Made by a program: the position numbers and the translations under genes. From UBA10649 sp965278945 (GTDB lineage: Bacteria; Actinomycetota; Actinomycetes; S36-B12), in NCBI GenBank assembly GCA_965278945.1, contig OZ257128.1, positions 1,178,001-1,242,000 on the forward strand: 64,000 nt of DNA, written 5' to 3'. Within the stretch, counting starts at the first letter, position 1, and the number at the start of each line of letters is the position of its first letter. Positions 16,457 through 24,392 of this stretch are shown here, one piece after another. The notes beneath the pieces were generated by a model that was not told the DNA's origin, did not search any database, and was given only the letters and a program-made list of their open reading frames with translations.

Positions 16457-17962
16457 ATGAGTGACCAGTGGATCGCGGTCGAGCCGACCGGCGACGACGA
16501 GTTCGAGGATGGCGCTGACATCGAGGTCGACGACCTTGGTGACGACGACACCGTGCTGGAAGCGGCCCTCGCGGCCGCCCGCAACGAGTTCGGCGACTTC
16601 GAGGCCGACCTCGACGAGCTCATGCGCCCGGCGGGCGAGCACTCGGGCATGCCCGTGCTCGCGGTCGTCGGACGGCCGAACGTCGGCAAGTCGACACTCG
16701 TCAACCGCATGATCGGCCGCCGCGAGGCGGTCGTCGAGGACGTCCCCGGCGTCACACGTGACCGCGTCAGCTACGAGGCGGAGTGGAACGGACGACGTTT
16801 CATCCTCATCGACACCGGCGGCTGGGAGACCAAGGCCCGCGGCATGGGCGCGATGATCGCCGCCCAGGCCGAGCGAGCCATGAACGATGCCGACGCCGTG
16901 ATGTTCATCGTCGACGCCAAGGTTGGCGCAACGGCCACCGACGAGGCCGTCGTCCAGGTGCTGCGCAAGACCGGGAAGCCCGTTCTGCTCGTCGCCAACA
17001 AGGTCGACGACGAGGCCACCGAGCTCGAGGCCACGAAGCTGTGGTCCCTCGGACTAGGGGAGCCGCACACCGTCTCGGCGCTGCATGGCCGCGGTGCGGG
17101 TGACCTTCTCGACGCAGCCGTCGACATGCTGCCGGAGAACGGCGCCGGCCAGACCCGCCTCGGCGGACCGCGTCGTGTGGCCCTGCTCGGCAAGCCGAAC
17201 GTCGGCAAGTCGTCGTTGCTCAACTCCCTCGCGGGCAGCGAGCGCGTCGTCGTCGATCCCGTAGCGGGAACGACCGTCGACCCGGTCGACGAGCTCGTGG
17301 AGCTTAAAGGCGCCTGGTGGTGGTTTGTCGACACGGCCGGCATCCGTCGCAAGTCAAAGGACGCCAGCGGCTCGGAGTACTACGCCACGCTGCGCACGCA
17401 GGCCGCGCTCGACCGCGCCGAGGTCGCCGTCGTCCTCGTCGACGCGTCCGAGCCCCTCAGCGAGCAGGACGTCCGCATCATCCACATGGTCCAGGAGGCA
17501 GGGCGCGCCCTCGTCCTCGCGTTCAACAAGTGGGACCTCACCGACGAGGAGCGACGCAAGTACCTCGATCGCGAGATCGACCGCGACCTCGTCCAGGTGC
17601 CGTGGGCTCCGCGCGTGAACATCTCCGCGAAGACCGGTCGCCATGTCGAGAAGCTGACGCCGGCGATCGAGGCGGCTCTCGACGGCTGGGAGACGCGCGT
17701 CTCGACCGGACGGCTCAACCAGTTCATCAAGGAGCTCACGGACGCGCACCCGCATCCGCTGCGCGGTGGCCGTCAGCCACGCATCCTGTTCGGTGCCCAG
17801 GTTCAGGTCGGACCGCCGACCTTCGCGCTGTTCACCACCGGCTTCCTCGAGGCGGGCTACCGCCGCTTCATCGATCGTCGGCTGCGCGAGGAGTTCGGGT
17901 TCGTCGGCACGCCGATCCGGATCGTCATGCGCGTGCGCGAGAAGCGATCGCGTAGGAAGTAG
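16457..17962 (+). CDS. der: Ribosome-assembly GTPase Der (EngA)
   Basis: A 501-residue tandem-GTPase protein needed for 50S assembly. G-domain 1 has GRPNVGKSTLVNRM (about residues 74-87), DTGGWE and NKVD. G-domain 2 has GKPNVGKSSLLNSL (about 244-257), DTAGIRRK and NKWD. The C-terminal KH-like domain ends in MRVREKRSRRK. The first 70 residues are an acidic extension common in actinobacteria. It ends 15 bases before the stop of a gene on the opposite strand, so a shared or absent terminator is implied; I see no strong hairpin there. Confidence 0.95.
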   Translation: MSDQWIAVEPTGDDEFEDGADIEVDDLGDDDTVLEAALAAARNEFGDFEADLDELMRPAGEHSGMPVLAVVGRPNVGKSTLVNRMIGRREAVVEDVPGVTRDRVSYEAEWNGRRFILIDTGGWETKARGMGAMIAAQAERAMNDADAVMFIVDAKVGATATDEAVVQVLRKTGKPVLLVANKVDDEATELEATKLWSLGLGEPHTVSALHGRGAGDLLDAAVDMLPENGAGQTRLGGPRRVALLGKPNVGKSSLLNSLAGSERVVVDPVAGTTVDPVDELVELKGAWWWFVDTAGIRRKSKDASGSEYYATLRTQAALDRAEVAVVLVDASEPLSEQDVRIIHMVQEAGRALVLAFNKWDLTDEERRKYLDREIDRDLVQVPWAPRVNISAKTGRHVEKLTPAIEAALDGWETRVSTGRLNQFIKELTDAHPHPLRGGRQPRILFGAQVQVGPPTFALFTTGFLEAGYRRFIDRRLREEFGFVGTPIRIVMRVREKRSRRK

Positions 17963-17977
17963 CGGCCAGGGGCGTGG

Positions 17978-18532
17978 TCAGGCGAGGAGTAGGAAGCCCG
18001 CGAGCCCGCCGCCCAGCACCAGCAGTGCGGGACTGATCTTGTTCAGCTGCGCGAGCACGGCGATGACCACGGCGATGCCGATGATGATCGCGAGTGCAAC
18101 CGGCTCGGACTGACGCGTCCCATCCGACATCGAGCTCAGCGCCCGCAGGAGATTCCACGCGCCGACGGTCAGCAGCGCCACTGTGATCGGTGCCATGCCG
18201 GCCTTGACCGCGGTCTTCAGCGGGGACTGCTTCCACTTGGCCCACGCCATGCCGGCGCAGATCACGAGGATCGACGACGGCAGTACGAACGACAGGCCCG
18301 CGACGATGCCGCCCGGCACGCCCGCGACCGCGTACCCGATTCCCGCGACATACATCGTCGACGGGCCCGGTGCGATCTGGCCGATCGAGTAGATCTGGAT
18401 GAAGGACTCGCTGGTGACCCATCCGGACTGGACCGCGTGCATCTGGATCGCCGGCAGCGTGGCGTTGCCTCCTCCGACGGCAAGCAGGGAGATACCCGCG
18501 AAGAAGGTGAACAGTCCCCACAGCTCGCTCAC
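17978..18532 (-). CDS. Chromate transporter, short-chain CHR subunit (downstream half)
   Basis: A 184-residue integral membrane protein of the CHR family with about five or six hydrophobic segments. It shows the CHR signature FFAGISLLAVGGGNATLP (residues 10-27) and a GQIAPGPSTMYVAGIGY repeat. Short-chain CHR proteins work as pairs of half-transporters, and this one overlaps its partner by four bases (18529-18532). The usual inference is chromate efflux coupled to protons or sulfate-related anion transport; the true substrate is not known here. Confidence 0.88.
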   Translation of the reverse strand: MSELWGLFTFFAGISLLAVGGGNATLPAIQMHAVQSGWVTSESFIQIYSIGQIAPGPSTMYVAGIGYAVAGVPGGIVAGLSFVLPSSILVICAGMAWAKWKQSPLKTAVKAGMAPITVALLTVGAWNLLRALSSMSDGTRQSEPVALAIIIGIAVVIAVLAQLNKISPALLVLGGGLAGFLLLA

Positions 18533-19125
18533 GCGGGCTCCTCGGCCTTTTGCTCATCCTGTGCGCGCCGGGCCTTCAGGTAGTGCAAGGCGATGCCGAC
18601 CGAGCCGAACAGGGCGATAGCCACCAGGAGCGACGGCCTGAGCCAGAGGATCAGACCTACCGCCGCGATCGCGAGCAGCAGGTCAACGGGCCACCGCAGG
18701 TGTGCTCGGCCCATCTGTCCCGCGTTCGCGATCGACAGTCCCGCGGCCGCGGCGCCGAACCCGGCGAGGATCGCGCTGAAGGCCGAGCCTCCAGCCGCGC
18801 CGAGGATGAACGCCACGAGAAGGACGTTCGCAGCAATGGCCGGGAAGATCAGGCCGACGAATCCGAGTGCCGCTCCGCGAACTCCACGCAGAAGGCGCGT
18901 GAGCATGACGACGAGGTTCACGACGTTCGGTCCGGGTAGGGCCTGCGCCACCTCGAGGCACTCGAGGAACTCGTCCTCGGTCACCCACTTGCGTCGGTTG
19001 ACGAAGACCAGGCGAACGTAGGCATTGAGGCCGCCGCCGAAGCTGGTGACGCCGATGACCAGGCACTGCCAGAAGAGAAGAAGGAGCGAAGGTGCGTTAG
19101 GCCGAGTCTGGCGAGGCATCTGCAT
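18529..19125 (-). CDS. Chromate transporter, short-chain CHR subunit (upstream half)
   Basis: A 198-residue membrane protein and partner of the following CHR gene. The CHR signature is FWQCLVIGVTSFGGGLNAYV (about residues 18-37), with LEVAQALPGPNVVNL further on. Its first codons overlap the end of the upstream HIT-like gene by 29 bases. Two nearby ATGs (MQMPRQ) allow a start two codons later. The C-terminal tail is charged and cytoplasmic-looking. It probably forms a heterodimer with the 184-residue subunit. Confidence 0.87.
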   Translation of the reverse strand: MQMPRQTRPNAPSLLLLFWQCLVIGVTSFGGGLNAYVRLVFVNRRKWVTEDEFLECLEVAQALPGPNVVNLVVMLTRLLRGVRGAALGFVGLIFPAIAANVLLVAFILGAAGGSAFSAILAGFGAAAAGLSIANAGQMGRAHLRWPVDLLLAIAAVGLILWLRPSLLVAIALFGSVGIALHYLKARRAQDEQKAEEPA

Positions 19126-19909
19126 GACCTGCCTTGTCGTGCCCCTTATGGCCCTTGTGCGCCTTCTTCGGGGGAACAGGCAGCGCCTTGCCGCCTGCGT
19201 AGACGTGCACGTGGACCCAGGGGGTGTGCTGGTACGGCGGGCCGACGTTCAGGGCGATGGTGTACGCGGCTATGTCAAGGCGCCGTGCCGACTGGCGGAT
19301 GCCGGCGGCCATCGACAGCCAGTCCTGGGCGGTGAACTCGGGGTCGAGGATCGTGTCGACCTGACGGCGGGGGATTCCCATGAGCACCGTGTCGTACTCC
19401 GCATTGTCCTGATCCTCGAAGTTGTGGAAGATCATGAACTCGTCGTTGGAGTAGACGATCTCGACCCTTTTGCGCAGCGCGACGGTCTCGGAGAAGTGCC
19501 CGATGTCGCGCGTGAAGCCCCGCTCGTCAGCGCCAGCCTTCACGACCTTGGACTTGCTCCGGAACAGGTGGACGACCAGCCACGGCTGTAGCTGGTACGG
19601 CGGGTGCACCGGGATCTCGATCCGGAAGCCTTCGTGCTGCCCCCAGCCCATCTTGCCCGGAACGGCGCGAATCAGGTCGAGGATGCCCAGCCACCGTAGG
19701 CCGTCGCTGAAGTCGAGGCCGGATACGCTCGAGATCGGGTCCCGAGGAATGATGCTGATCCTCGTCGTGTCGTCGTCGCTGCCATCCTCGAACGCGATCG
19801 CGTGCTCGTTTTGCGCCACGATCGGCACATCACGACGACCGGCGACGATGGCATAGAAGCGATCTGCGGTCTCGGGGTAGGTGAAGACGTTCTCGGTGGC
19901 GACTGTCAT
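19097..19909 (-). CDS. Tandem HIT-domain protein with His/Lys-rich tail
   Basis: This 270-residue protein is built of two HIT-like repeats. Repeat 1 (about 15-120) has FYAIVAGRRD, HAIAF, IPRDPIS, GFRIEI and PPYQLQPWLVVHLF. Repeat 2 (about 148-240) has IVYSNDEFMIF, MGIPRRQ and PPYQHTPWVHVHVYAGG. The HIT triad H-x-H-x-H is reduced to W-V-H in repeat 1 and W-H233-H235 in repeat 2, so only repeat 2 could hydrolyse or transfer nucleotides. Two fused HIT units are also the plan of GalT and Ap4A phosphorylase. The tail after residue 246 is rich in HK/GH and could bind metal. It overlaps the CHR gene downstream. Confidence 0.75.
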   Translation of the reverse strand: MTVATENVFTYPETADRFYAIVAGRRDVPIVAQNEHAIAFEDGSDDDTTRISIIPRDPISSVSGLDFSDGLRWLGILDLIRAVPGKMGWGQHEGFRIEIPVHPPYQLQPWLVVHLFRSKSKVVKAGADERGFTRDIGHFSETVALRKRVEIVYSNDEFMIFHNFEDQDNAEYDTVLMGIPRRQVDTILDPEFTAQDWLSMAAGIRQSARRLDIAAYTIALNVGPPYQHTPWVHVHVYAGGKALPVPPKKAHKGHKGHDKAGHADASPDSA

Positions 19910-19916
19910 GGCCGGA

Positions 19917-19922
19917 ATGCTA
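19917..19922 (-). promoter_or_regulatory. Candidate -10 box (TAGCAT) for leaderless HIT-domain gene
   Basis: On the minus strand TAGCAT ends seven bases before the ATG at 19909, and no ribosome binding site lies between. This matches a leaderless promoter. No clear -35. Confidence 0.4.
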
Positions 19923-19946
19923 ACTGTGGTTAATCAGGTCAGCGAA

Positions 19947-21175
19947 TCAAGGTGCGGGCGCGACGGGCGGCGGCACGTCACACGACCGGACGACGGGCCG
20001 GTCGGCGAACCTGTCGGCCGCCCACACGACGAACTCCGGCCCCGCGGTCGTCGCCGCGGCTACGTGACCAACGTCACCCATCCACATCATCGCGATGGTC
20101 GAACCCGCCGCGCACCACTCCTCCTGCACGACTGCATTCGGCCACGCCAGCACGACGTTGTCCGCAGTACCCTGCGCGATCCATACCGGCATCGATGGCG
20201 GCAGCGGAGCTGGAGTCTGGTCTGTCGCCGCATCGAGCCACGCCGAATCGGAGAGCGGGTCCTTGTCGAAGAAGTTCTGGCCGAGCTTCTGCCGGATGAG
20301 TCCCTCGATCGCGGCCTGCTCGATGCATTCGTAGGCCAGCCGGTTGCTGTTGTCCAGCCCCGCTTGGCTCAGCACGCCATCCAGGGGCAGGCCGGGGTAG
20401 AACACGGGCCACGACTCGACGACGTCGGGACCGATGACCCAACCAGCCGCGGTGTCCCACTGCGCGCCCATGATGTCCGGCAGTTCCAGGGCCGGAGCGG
20501 CCGCCGCGACACCGAGCAGGGAGAGCTCGGGCGCGTACTGCGGCGCGAGATGCCCGGACCACACCGACGAATGTCCGCCCTGCGAGTGGCCGAAGGTCAC
20601 GTAGCGCGTACTGGCCCGCGCCTCGGGCACGTTGCGCGCTGCACGCACCGCGTTCACGAGGTCCCGCACCTCGGACTGCGCGATCAAATACAGCGCAGGC
20701 CCCGGTGTTCCGATGCCGACGTAGTCGTCGTCGTCACGACCCAGCCCAGGGCCATCGCCTGCGGCAGCCAGGTCGTGAGGTCGGACAGCGGATCAGTGGA
20801 ACGCGACGGAGCGCACGCGTTGCCCATGCCGAGCGTGCCGTGTGCCCACGCGACGACCGGGCGGCCGCCCGACGGCGCGGGGGAGTCGGGGATGAAGAGC
20901 ATTCCGCCCGACGCCGCCGGCGTGCCGTCGGGCAGCTCGGACACGTAGAGCATGCGGAACGCGGACCCGCCGGCGACGGAGACACCGAGAGGCTCCATGC
21001 GGATGACGGTCCCCGGCTCGCCTGGCAGCGGATCGGGCGGCGTATAGAACGGCTGCAGCGCGTCCTGCTCGCGGTCGGTCTGCACGATCGACGAGCCGAT
21101 GCCCGCGACGGCGATCATCGCCAGGCTCACCAGGATCGCGCCGGTGACGATCGCGAACCACTTCAGGAAGCGCAC
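19947..21175 (-). pseudogene. Secretory (LIP-family) lipase/esterase split by a one-base frameshift
   Basis: The N-terminal part starts at GTG 21175 (RFLKWFAIVTGAILV membrane or signal segment). It continues through MLYVSELPDGTP and VVAWAHGTLG, then loses frame after MALGWVVTT and stops at 20684-20686. The rest continues in another frame from DYVGIGTPGPALYLIAQSE onward, with the nucleophile in GHSQGGHSS, the Asp in GTADNVV and the His in DVGHVAA. The shift lies at a GAC/ACG tract (20721-20736) and is explained by one missing base. Restored, it would be an alpha/beta hydrolase of about 409 residues. It is either a real pseudogene or a sequencing error. Confidence 0.8.
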
Positions 21176-21260
21176 GGATGCACGGTAGCGACCGACGAGG
21201 TGAGCGGGACATAGGAACCCGGGATAGCGTGGGCAATCGGCGAAACGTTGAGGAGATTCC

Positions 21261-22151
21261 ATGAAGCTCGGCCTGCAGATCCCGTCGTTCACCTGGCCCG
21301 AAGGCCCCAGCCAGATCGGCCCCACGCTGGCACGGCTCGCGCGCGAAGCGGACCAGGTCGGCTTCGGCTACGTAGGCGTCATGGACCACTTCTTCCAGAT
21401 CACCGCCGTCGGCCCGCCCGAGCAGGAGATGCTCGACGCGTACACGACTCTCGGCTTCCTCGCCGCCCACACCGAGAAGGCCAAGCTCCTCACGATCGTC
21501 ACCGGTGTCCACTACCGCAAGGCCGGCCTGCTGGCCAAGGCCGTGACCACTCTCGACGTGCTATCCGGCGGCCGCGCGATCCTCGGCATCGGCGCAGGGT
21601 GGAACGAGGAGGAGTCGCGAGGGCTCGGCTTCGACTTCCCGCCGCTCGCCGACCGGTTCGAGATGCTCGAGGAGACCCTGCAGTTCACCCTCCAGATGTG
21701 GTCGGGCGACGAGAGCCCGTTCGACGGCAAGCACATCAAGGCCGAGCGGCTGCTCAACTCCCCGCCCGCGCTGAGCACCCCGCACCCCCCGATCCTCATC
21801 GGAGGCATGGGCGAGAAGAAGACACTCAAGCTCGTCGCCAAGTACGCGCAGGCCTGCAACCTGTTCGCGACTCCGCAGATTGCCCACAAGCTCGAGGTGC
21901 TCAAGGAGCACTGCGAGACCGAGGGACGCGACTACGCCGACATCACTAAGACGGCATATGTCGTGCTCGACGTTGGCCCGAACGGGGAGAACACGCAGCA
22001 GCTGATCGACCGGCTCGCGGGACTCAGCGAGCTCGGCATCGACGACGTCCTCGGCAGCATCGCCGGTGGCGCGACGTCGGAGGCGATCGAGCGAATCGGT
22101 GCAGACGTGATTCCCGTGGTAGCCAAGCTCGGGCGCGTGTCGACCCTCTAG
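21261..22151 (+). CDS. LLM-class F420-dependent oxidoreductase
   Basis: A 296-residue luciferase-like TIM-barrel protein. It opens with MKLGLQIPSFTWPEGP and has ADQVGFGYVGVMDHFFQ, then TGVHYRKAGLLAKAVTTLD and ILGIGAGWNEEESRGLGFDFP. This is the GWN[E]xE pattern of actinobacterial F420 users. It probably oxidises or reduces a small organic substrate with F420; the substrate is not evident. GAGGAG lies seven bases before the ATG, and TAGCGT about 30 bases upstream is a candidate -10. It is divergent from the broken lipase gene. Confidence 0.88.
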   Translation: MKLGLQIPSFTWPEGPSQIGPTLARLAREADQVGFGYVGVMDHFFQITAVGPPEQEMLDAYTTLGFLAAHTEKAKLLTIVTGVHYRKAGLLAKAVTTLDVLSGGRAILGIGAGWNEEESRGLGFDFPPLADRFEMLEETLQFTLQMWSGDESPFDGKHIKAERLLNSPPALSTPHPPILIGGMGEKKTLKLVAKYAQACNLFATPQIAHKLEVLKEHCETEGRDYADITKTAYVVLDVGPNGENTQQLIDRLAGLSELGIDDVLGSIAGGATSEAIERIGADVIPVVAKLGRVSTL

Positions 22152-22226
22152 CAGCACGCTCGACGGGCCTGCCGAGAGCGCGTAGGTCGTCCGGTAGAGT
22201 CACCATGCTCTCGCGGAGACGCGGGG

Positions 22227-22300
<74 letters not shown>

Positions 22301-22303
22301 CTC

Positions 22304-22343
22304 GAATCCCCTCACAACCTCTCGCCAGGAAGTGAGGGGATTC
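22304..22343 (+). terminator. Hairpin just after tRNA-Pro, likely terminator or processing structure
   Basis: GAATCCCCTCAC (22304-22315) is repeated as its exact reverse complement GTGAGGGGATTC (22332-22343) around a 16-base loop. The 12-bp perfect stem begins three bases after the tRNA. Only a short T-poor tail (GTCATGT) follows, so it is not a textbook U-tract terminator; actinobacterial terminators often lack one. Confidence 0.6.
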
Positions 22344-22406
22344 GTCATGTAACTCGACTGTGCGCCAGTTCTTACGCCAATTGCTCGCGTCGAGTCACGG
22401 CACGCA

Positions 22407-22444
22407 GAAGGCGGCGTCAGGTCTGCAGACTCGGCGCCGCCTTC
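22407..22444 (+). terminator. Nested hairpin, possible second terminator
   Basis: GAAGGCGGC (22407-22415) pairs with GCCGCCTTC (22436-22444). The loop itself contains the perfect palindrome GTCTGCAGAC (22421-22430). TGTT follows the stem. It lies between the tRNA and the next protein gene and would separate their transcription. Confidence 0.5.
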
Positions 22445-22493
22445 GTGTTCAAACACCCGATCTAGTGGTCCGTCGCTGTGGTTCGATTCGCGG

Positions 22494-23225
22494 ATGGAGG
22501 GGGACGCAGTTGCGGCAGTTGCGACCGCTTTTGCTGCTCTGGTGGCACTCATGGCTGCGGTCGACGCGAGGCGCTCCGCACGCCGCCAGACAGCCATCGA
22601 GACCGTCAGATCCTCCGCTCGGGTTCGGGTGGCGTACTCCTGGCGCCCTGACTATGACCTCGAAGACCTCGACCGGTTGACCGCGGACGCCAAGCCGGGG
22701 GACTCGCTAAACCCCCGCAAGATCATTCGCGAATCAGTGGCTGTTCGAAACGACGGTCCTGCGCTTGCGACAGGCATCAGTTTCGCCGTCGTTGGTCCGA
22801 AGAACTCATGGTCGAAGGCGATTGCGAAGCTGGACCCGGGTGAGGCCGAGGAGTCCGTGCAAGACCTCACGGAAACGGCGCTCAAGAATGAACCCGTCAC
22901 TCTGTACCTTGAGTGGTACGACGCGCTTGCAACTCGTTACGTCGAGAGGTGGGAGTTTCGGCGTAGATCCGTCTGGGCCGCCCAGGGCAATATCGTCACG
23001 GGAGTTGCAGCATCGACTCGCTGGTGGGGGTCCGAAGTTCCGGAGCCTGCAGCTCGTCAGGTGATCCCGGCTGACGGCCAGCGTCGTCCGTGGTGGCGCT
23101 TCTGGTGGGCAAAGGAAGCGCAAGTCCGGGATCTCATGACCAGAGACGGCTTGCCGTCTGTCGCGGACCAATCTGTAGTCATCTCGTCCGCGACCAGCAA
23201 TCTTTGCCCCGATGTCGCGCGATGA
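22494..23225 (+). CDS. Hypothetical protein with one N-terminal membrane segment
   Basis: A 243-residue protein starting at ATG 22494. Residues about 4-24 (DAVAAVATAFAALVALMAAVD) form a membrane helix followed by RRSARRQ, suggesting the rest is cytoplasmic. The middle (ESVAVRNDGPALATGISFAV, about residues 80-99) looks like a beta-sandwich strand pattern. A Trp-rich stretch PWWRFWWAKE occurs near residue 200. No known family is recognised. The base composition is a little lower in GC than the housekeeping block, in line with an accessory patch. Function unknown. Confidence 0.6.
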   Translation: MEGDAVAAVATAFAALVALMAAVDARRSARRQTAIETVRSSARVRVAYSWRPDYDLEDLDRLTADAKPGDSLNPRKIIRESVAVRNDGPALATGISFAVVGPKNSWSKAIAKLDPGEAEESVQDLTETALKNEPVTLYLEWYDALATRYVERWEFRRRSVWAAQGNIVTGVAASTRWWGSEVPEPAARQVIPADGQRRPWWRFWWAKEAQVRDLMTRDGLPSVADQSVVISSATSNLCPDVAR

Positions 23226-23551
23226 GAAGTAGAGGCGTGGCGGGTACCAGCCTCCGCTGAGGAGTGGCATCAGCGGAGGCAAGTGTTCGCCAGCGCGCGG
23301 CGACGAAGGACGCGTTCACGAACCAGCACCGCTGAAGATGACCGCGGCGCACAGGAGGGTGAGTATGCCGACCCAAGCGTCCTAGGTCTTTGGTCGCCTC
23401 CCCGGTCCTGGTGCGGGAGCAGGTGCCGCCCGTGGTTCACCGTGGCAGGGCAGGGCAGGGTGACGGTGAGGAGACGTGGCGTGGAACGAATGCGCGGAGT
23501 CGTGAGTGAGGCAGGTGTGCGTCGTTGCGTCGGAAGGTGGAAGATGCGTGG
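23226..23551. other. 326-base stretch without a convincing gene; contains a strong hairpin
   Basis: The only clear structure is a perfect 11-bp stem GCCTCCGCTGA (23250-23260) / TCAGCGGAGGC (23270-23280) around a 9-base loop, 24 bases after the preceding stop. It is a likely terminator. A short GGCAG/GGGCA-type repeat (CAGGGCAGGGCAGGG) occurs around 23447-23461. No RNA gene or credible coding frame was seen. Confidence 0.5.
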
Positions 23552-23818
23552 ATGTCATTCCTGACACCGCACGATGATGACGCTGTCGATGGTCTTGGGG
23601 ACGATGTCGCAGCGGCCCGCGAGTTCTACGACGCCGAACCCGAGACAGGCGCTTCGCACTCGCCAGCACCGGGCGAATGGGACCAGGACCCGGTCGCATA
23701 CGCCGTTGCACCCGGATTGGTCATTGGGGGTGTCACGGCGGGGGTGCTTTTTCGACTGCTACGTCGGTTCTTTCGTTGGTACTGGTCGCCGTGGGGCTCG
23801 CGGTCTCCTCGAAACTGA
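23552..23818 (+). CDS. Possible small membrane protein
   Basis: An 88-residue frame from ATG 23552, with GGAAGGTGGAAG about eight bases upstream. The first half is acidic (TPHDDDAVDGLGDDVAAARE). Residues about 50-66 (APGLVIGGVTAGVLFRL) could be one membrane helix followed by RRFFRWYW, a positive-aromatic boundary. No family is recognised, and other frames in this patch are also open, so the call is weak. Confidence 0.35.
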   Translation: MSFLTPHDDDAVDGLGDDVAAAREFYDAEPETGASHSPAPGEWDQDPVAYAVAPGLVIGGVTAGVLFRLLRRFFRWYWSPWGSRSPRN

Positions 23819-23912
23819 CAGCCAACCCTGCTCGGGCGGGAGGTGGCAGCACGATGCGCCTGGTGAAGTGTCGCGATTGCAGCAGTCTCGTGTCTGACGT
23901 GCTCCGCCTCAA

Positions 23913-24266
23913 TTGAGTAACGTGCAGAACGTGCTGATTCTCGACGGGCTCATCGGCCACCTGCCCGACTGGCTCGTGGGCCGGTTCGTCGGAGATGCGA
24001 ACTCAGGTGAGCCATGGGTGGTCGAACCTGCTTCATCAGGCGGCATGCTCCTGAGGAACACGTACACCTGCGCTCTGTTGGACGTTGCGGTATTGGACGG
24101 CCAGATCGTCGATGGAGCCCCTGATGGTCGCGTGGAGCCCGGCGGAGTGGTCGCTGTAAGAGCTGAGGGACGGCCGACCGGCCCTGCCACAGTGGAAGTG
24201 TCGTGGCGATGGGAGGGCAAGGCCACTGACGAGCCCCGTGGTCGTCAGGTACTTCGAGTCCTTTAG
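23913..24266 (+). CDS. Hypothetical protein
   Basis: A 117-residue frame with possible starts at TTG 23913 or GTG 23922. The sequence is not low-complexity and has a domain-like strand pattern (LLRNTYTCALLDVAVLDGQ; GPATVEVSWRWEGKA). There is no signal peptide, membrane helix or recognised motif. It ends 126 bases before the next gene. It is probably real, judging by codon-position GC bias and isolation from competing frames; function unknown. Confidence 0.45.
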   Translation: MSNVQNVLILDGLIGHLPDWLVGRFVGDANSGEPWVVEPASSGGMLLRNTYTCALLDVAVLDGQIVDGAPDGRVEPGGVVAVRAEGRPTGPATVEVSWRWEGKATDEPRGRQVLRVL

Positions 24267-24392
24267 CCGCTTCGACGGGCCGTAGCCGCGAGGATCGCGG
24301 AACCGATTCTCACAATTCAGGGCGCTTGCTTGAGTGTCTGCGTGGTTGTGGCCCTAGCCAAGGCATCTCGGGAGGTGGAAGGCTGAGCCGCT

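Noticed and set aside
19025..19591. 188-residue plus-strand frame over the HIT gene
   Set aside because: It is antisense to a protein with internal HIT repeats and contains no domain pattern.
23574..23897. Alternative 107-residue frame overlapping the small membrane protein
   Set aside because: It lacks a membrane segment or ribosome binding site and ends in Gln/Ser/Arg-rich sequence typical of a shadow frame.
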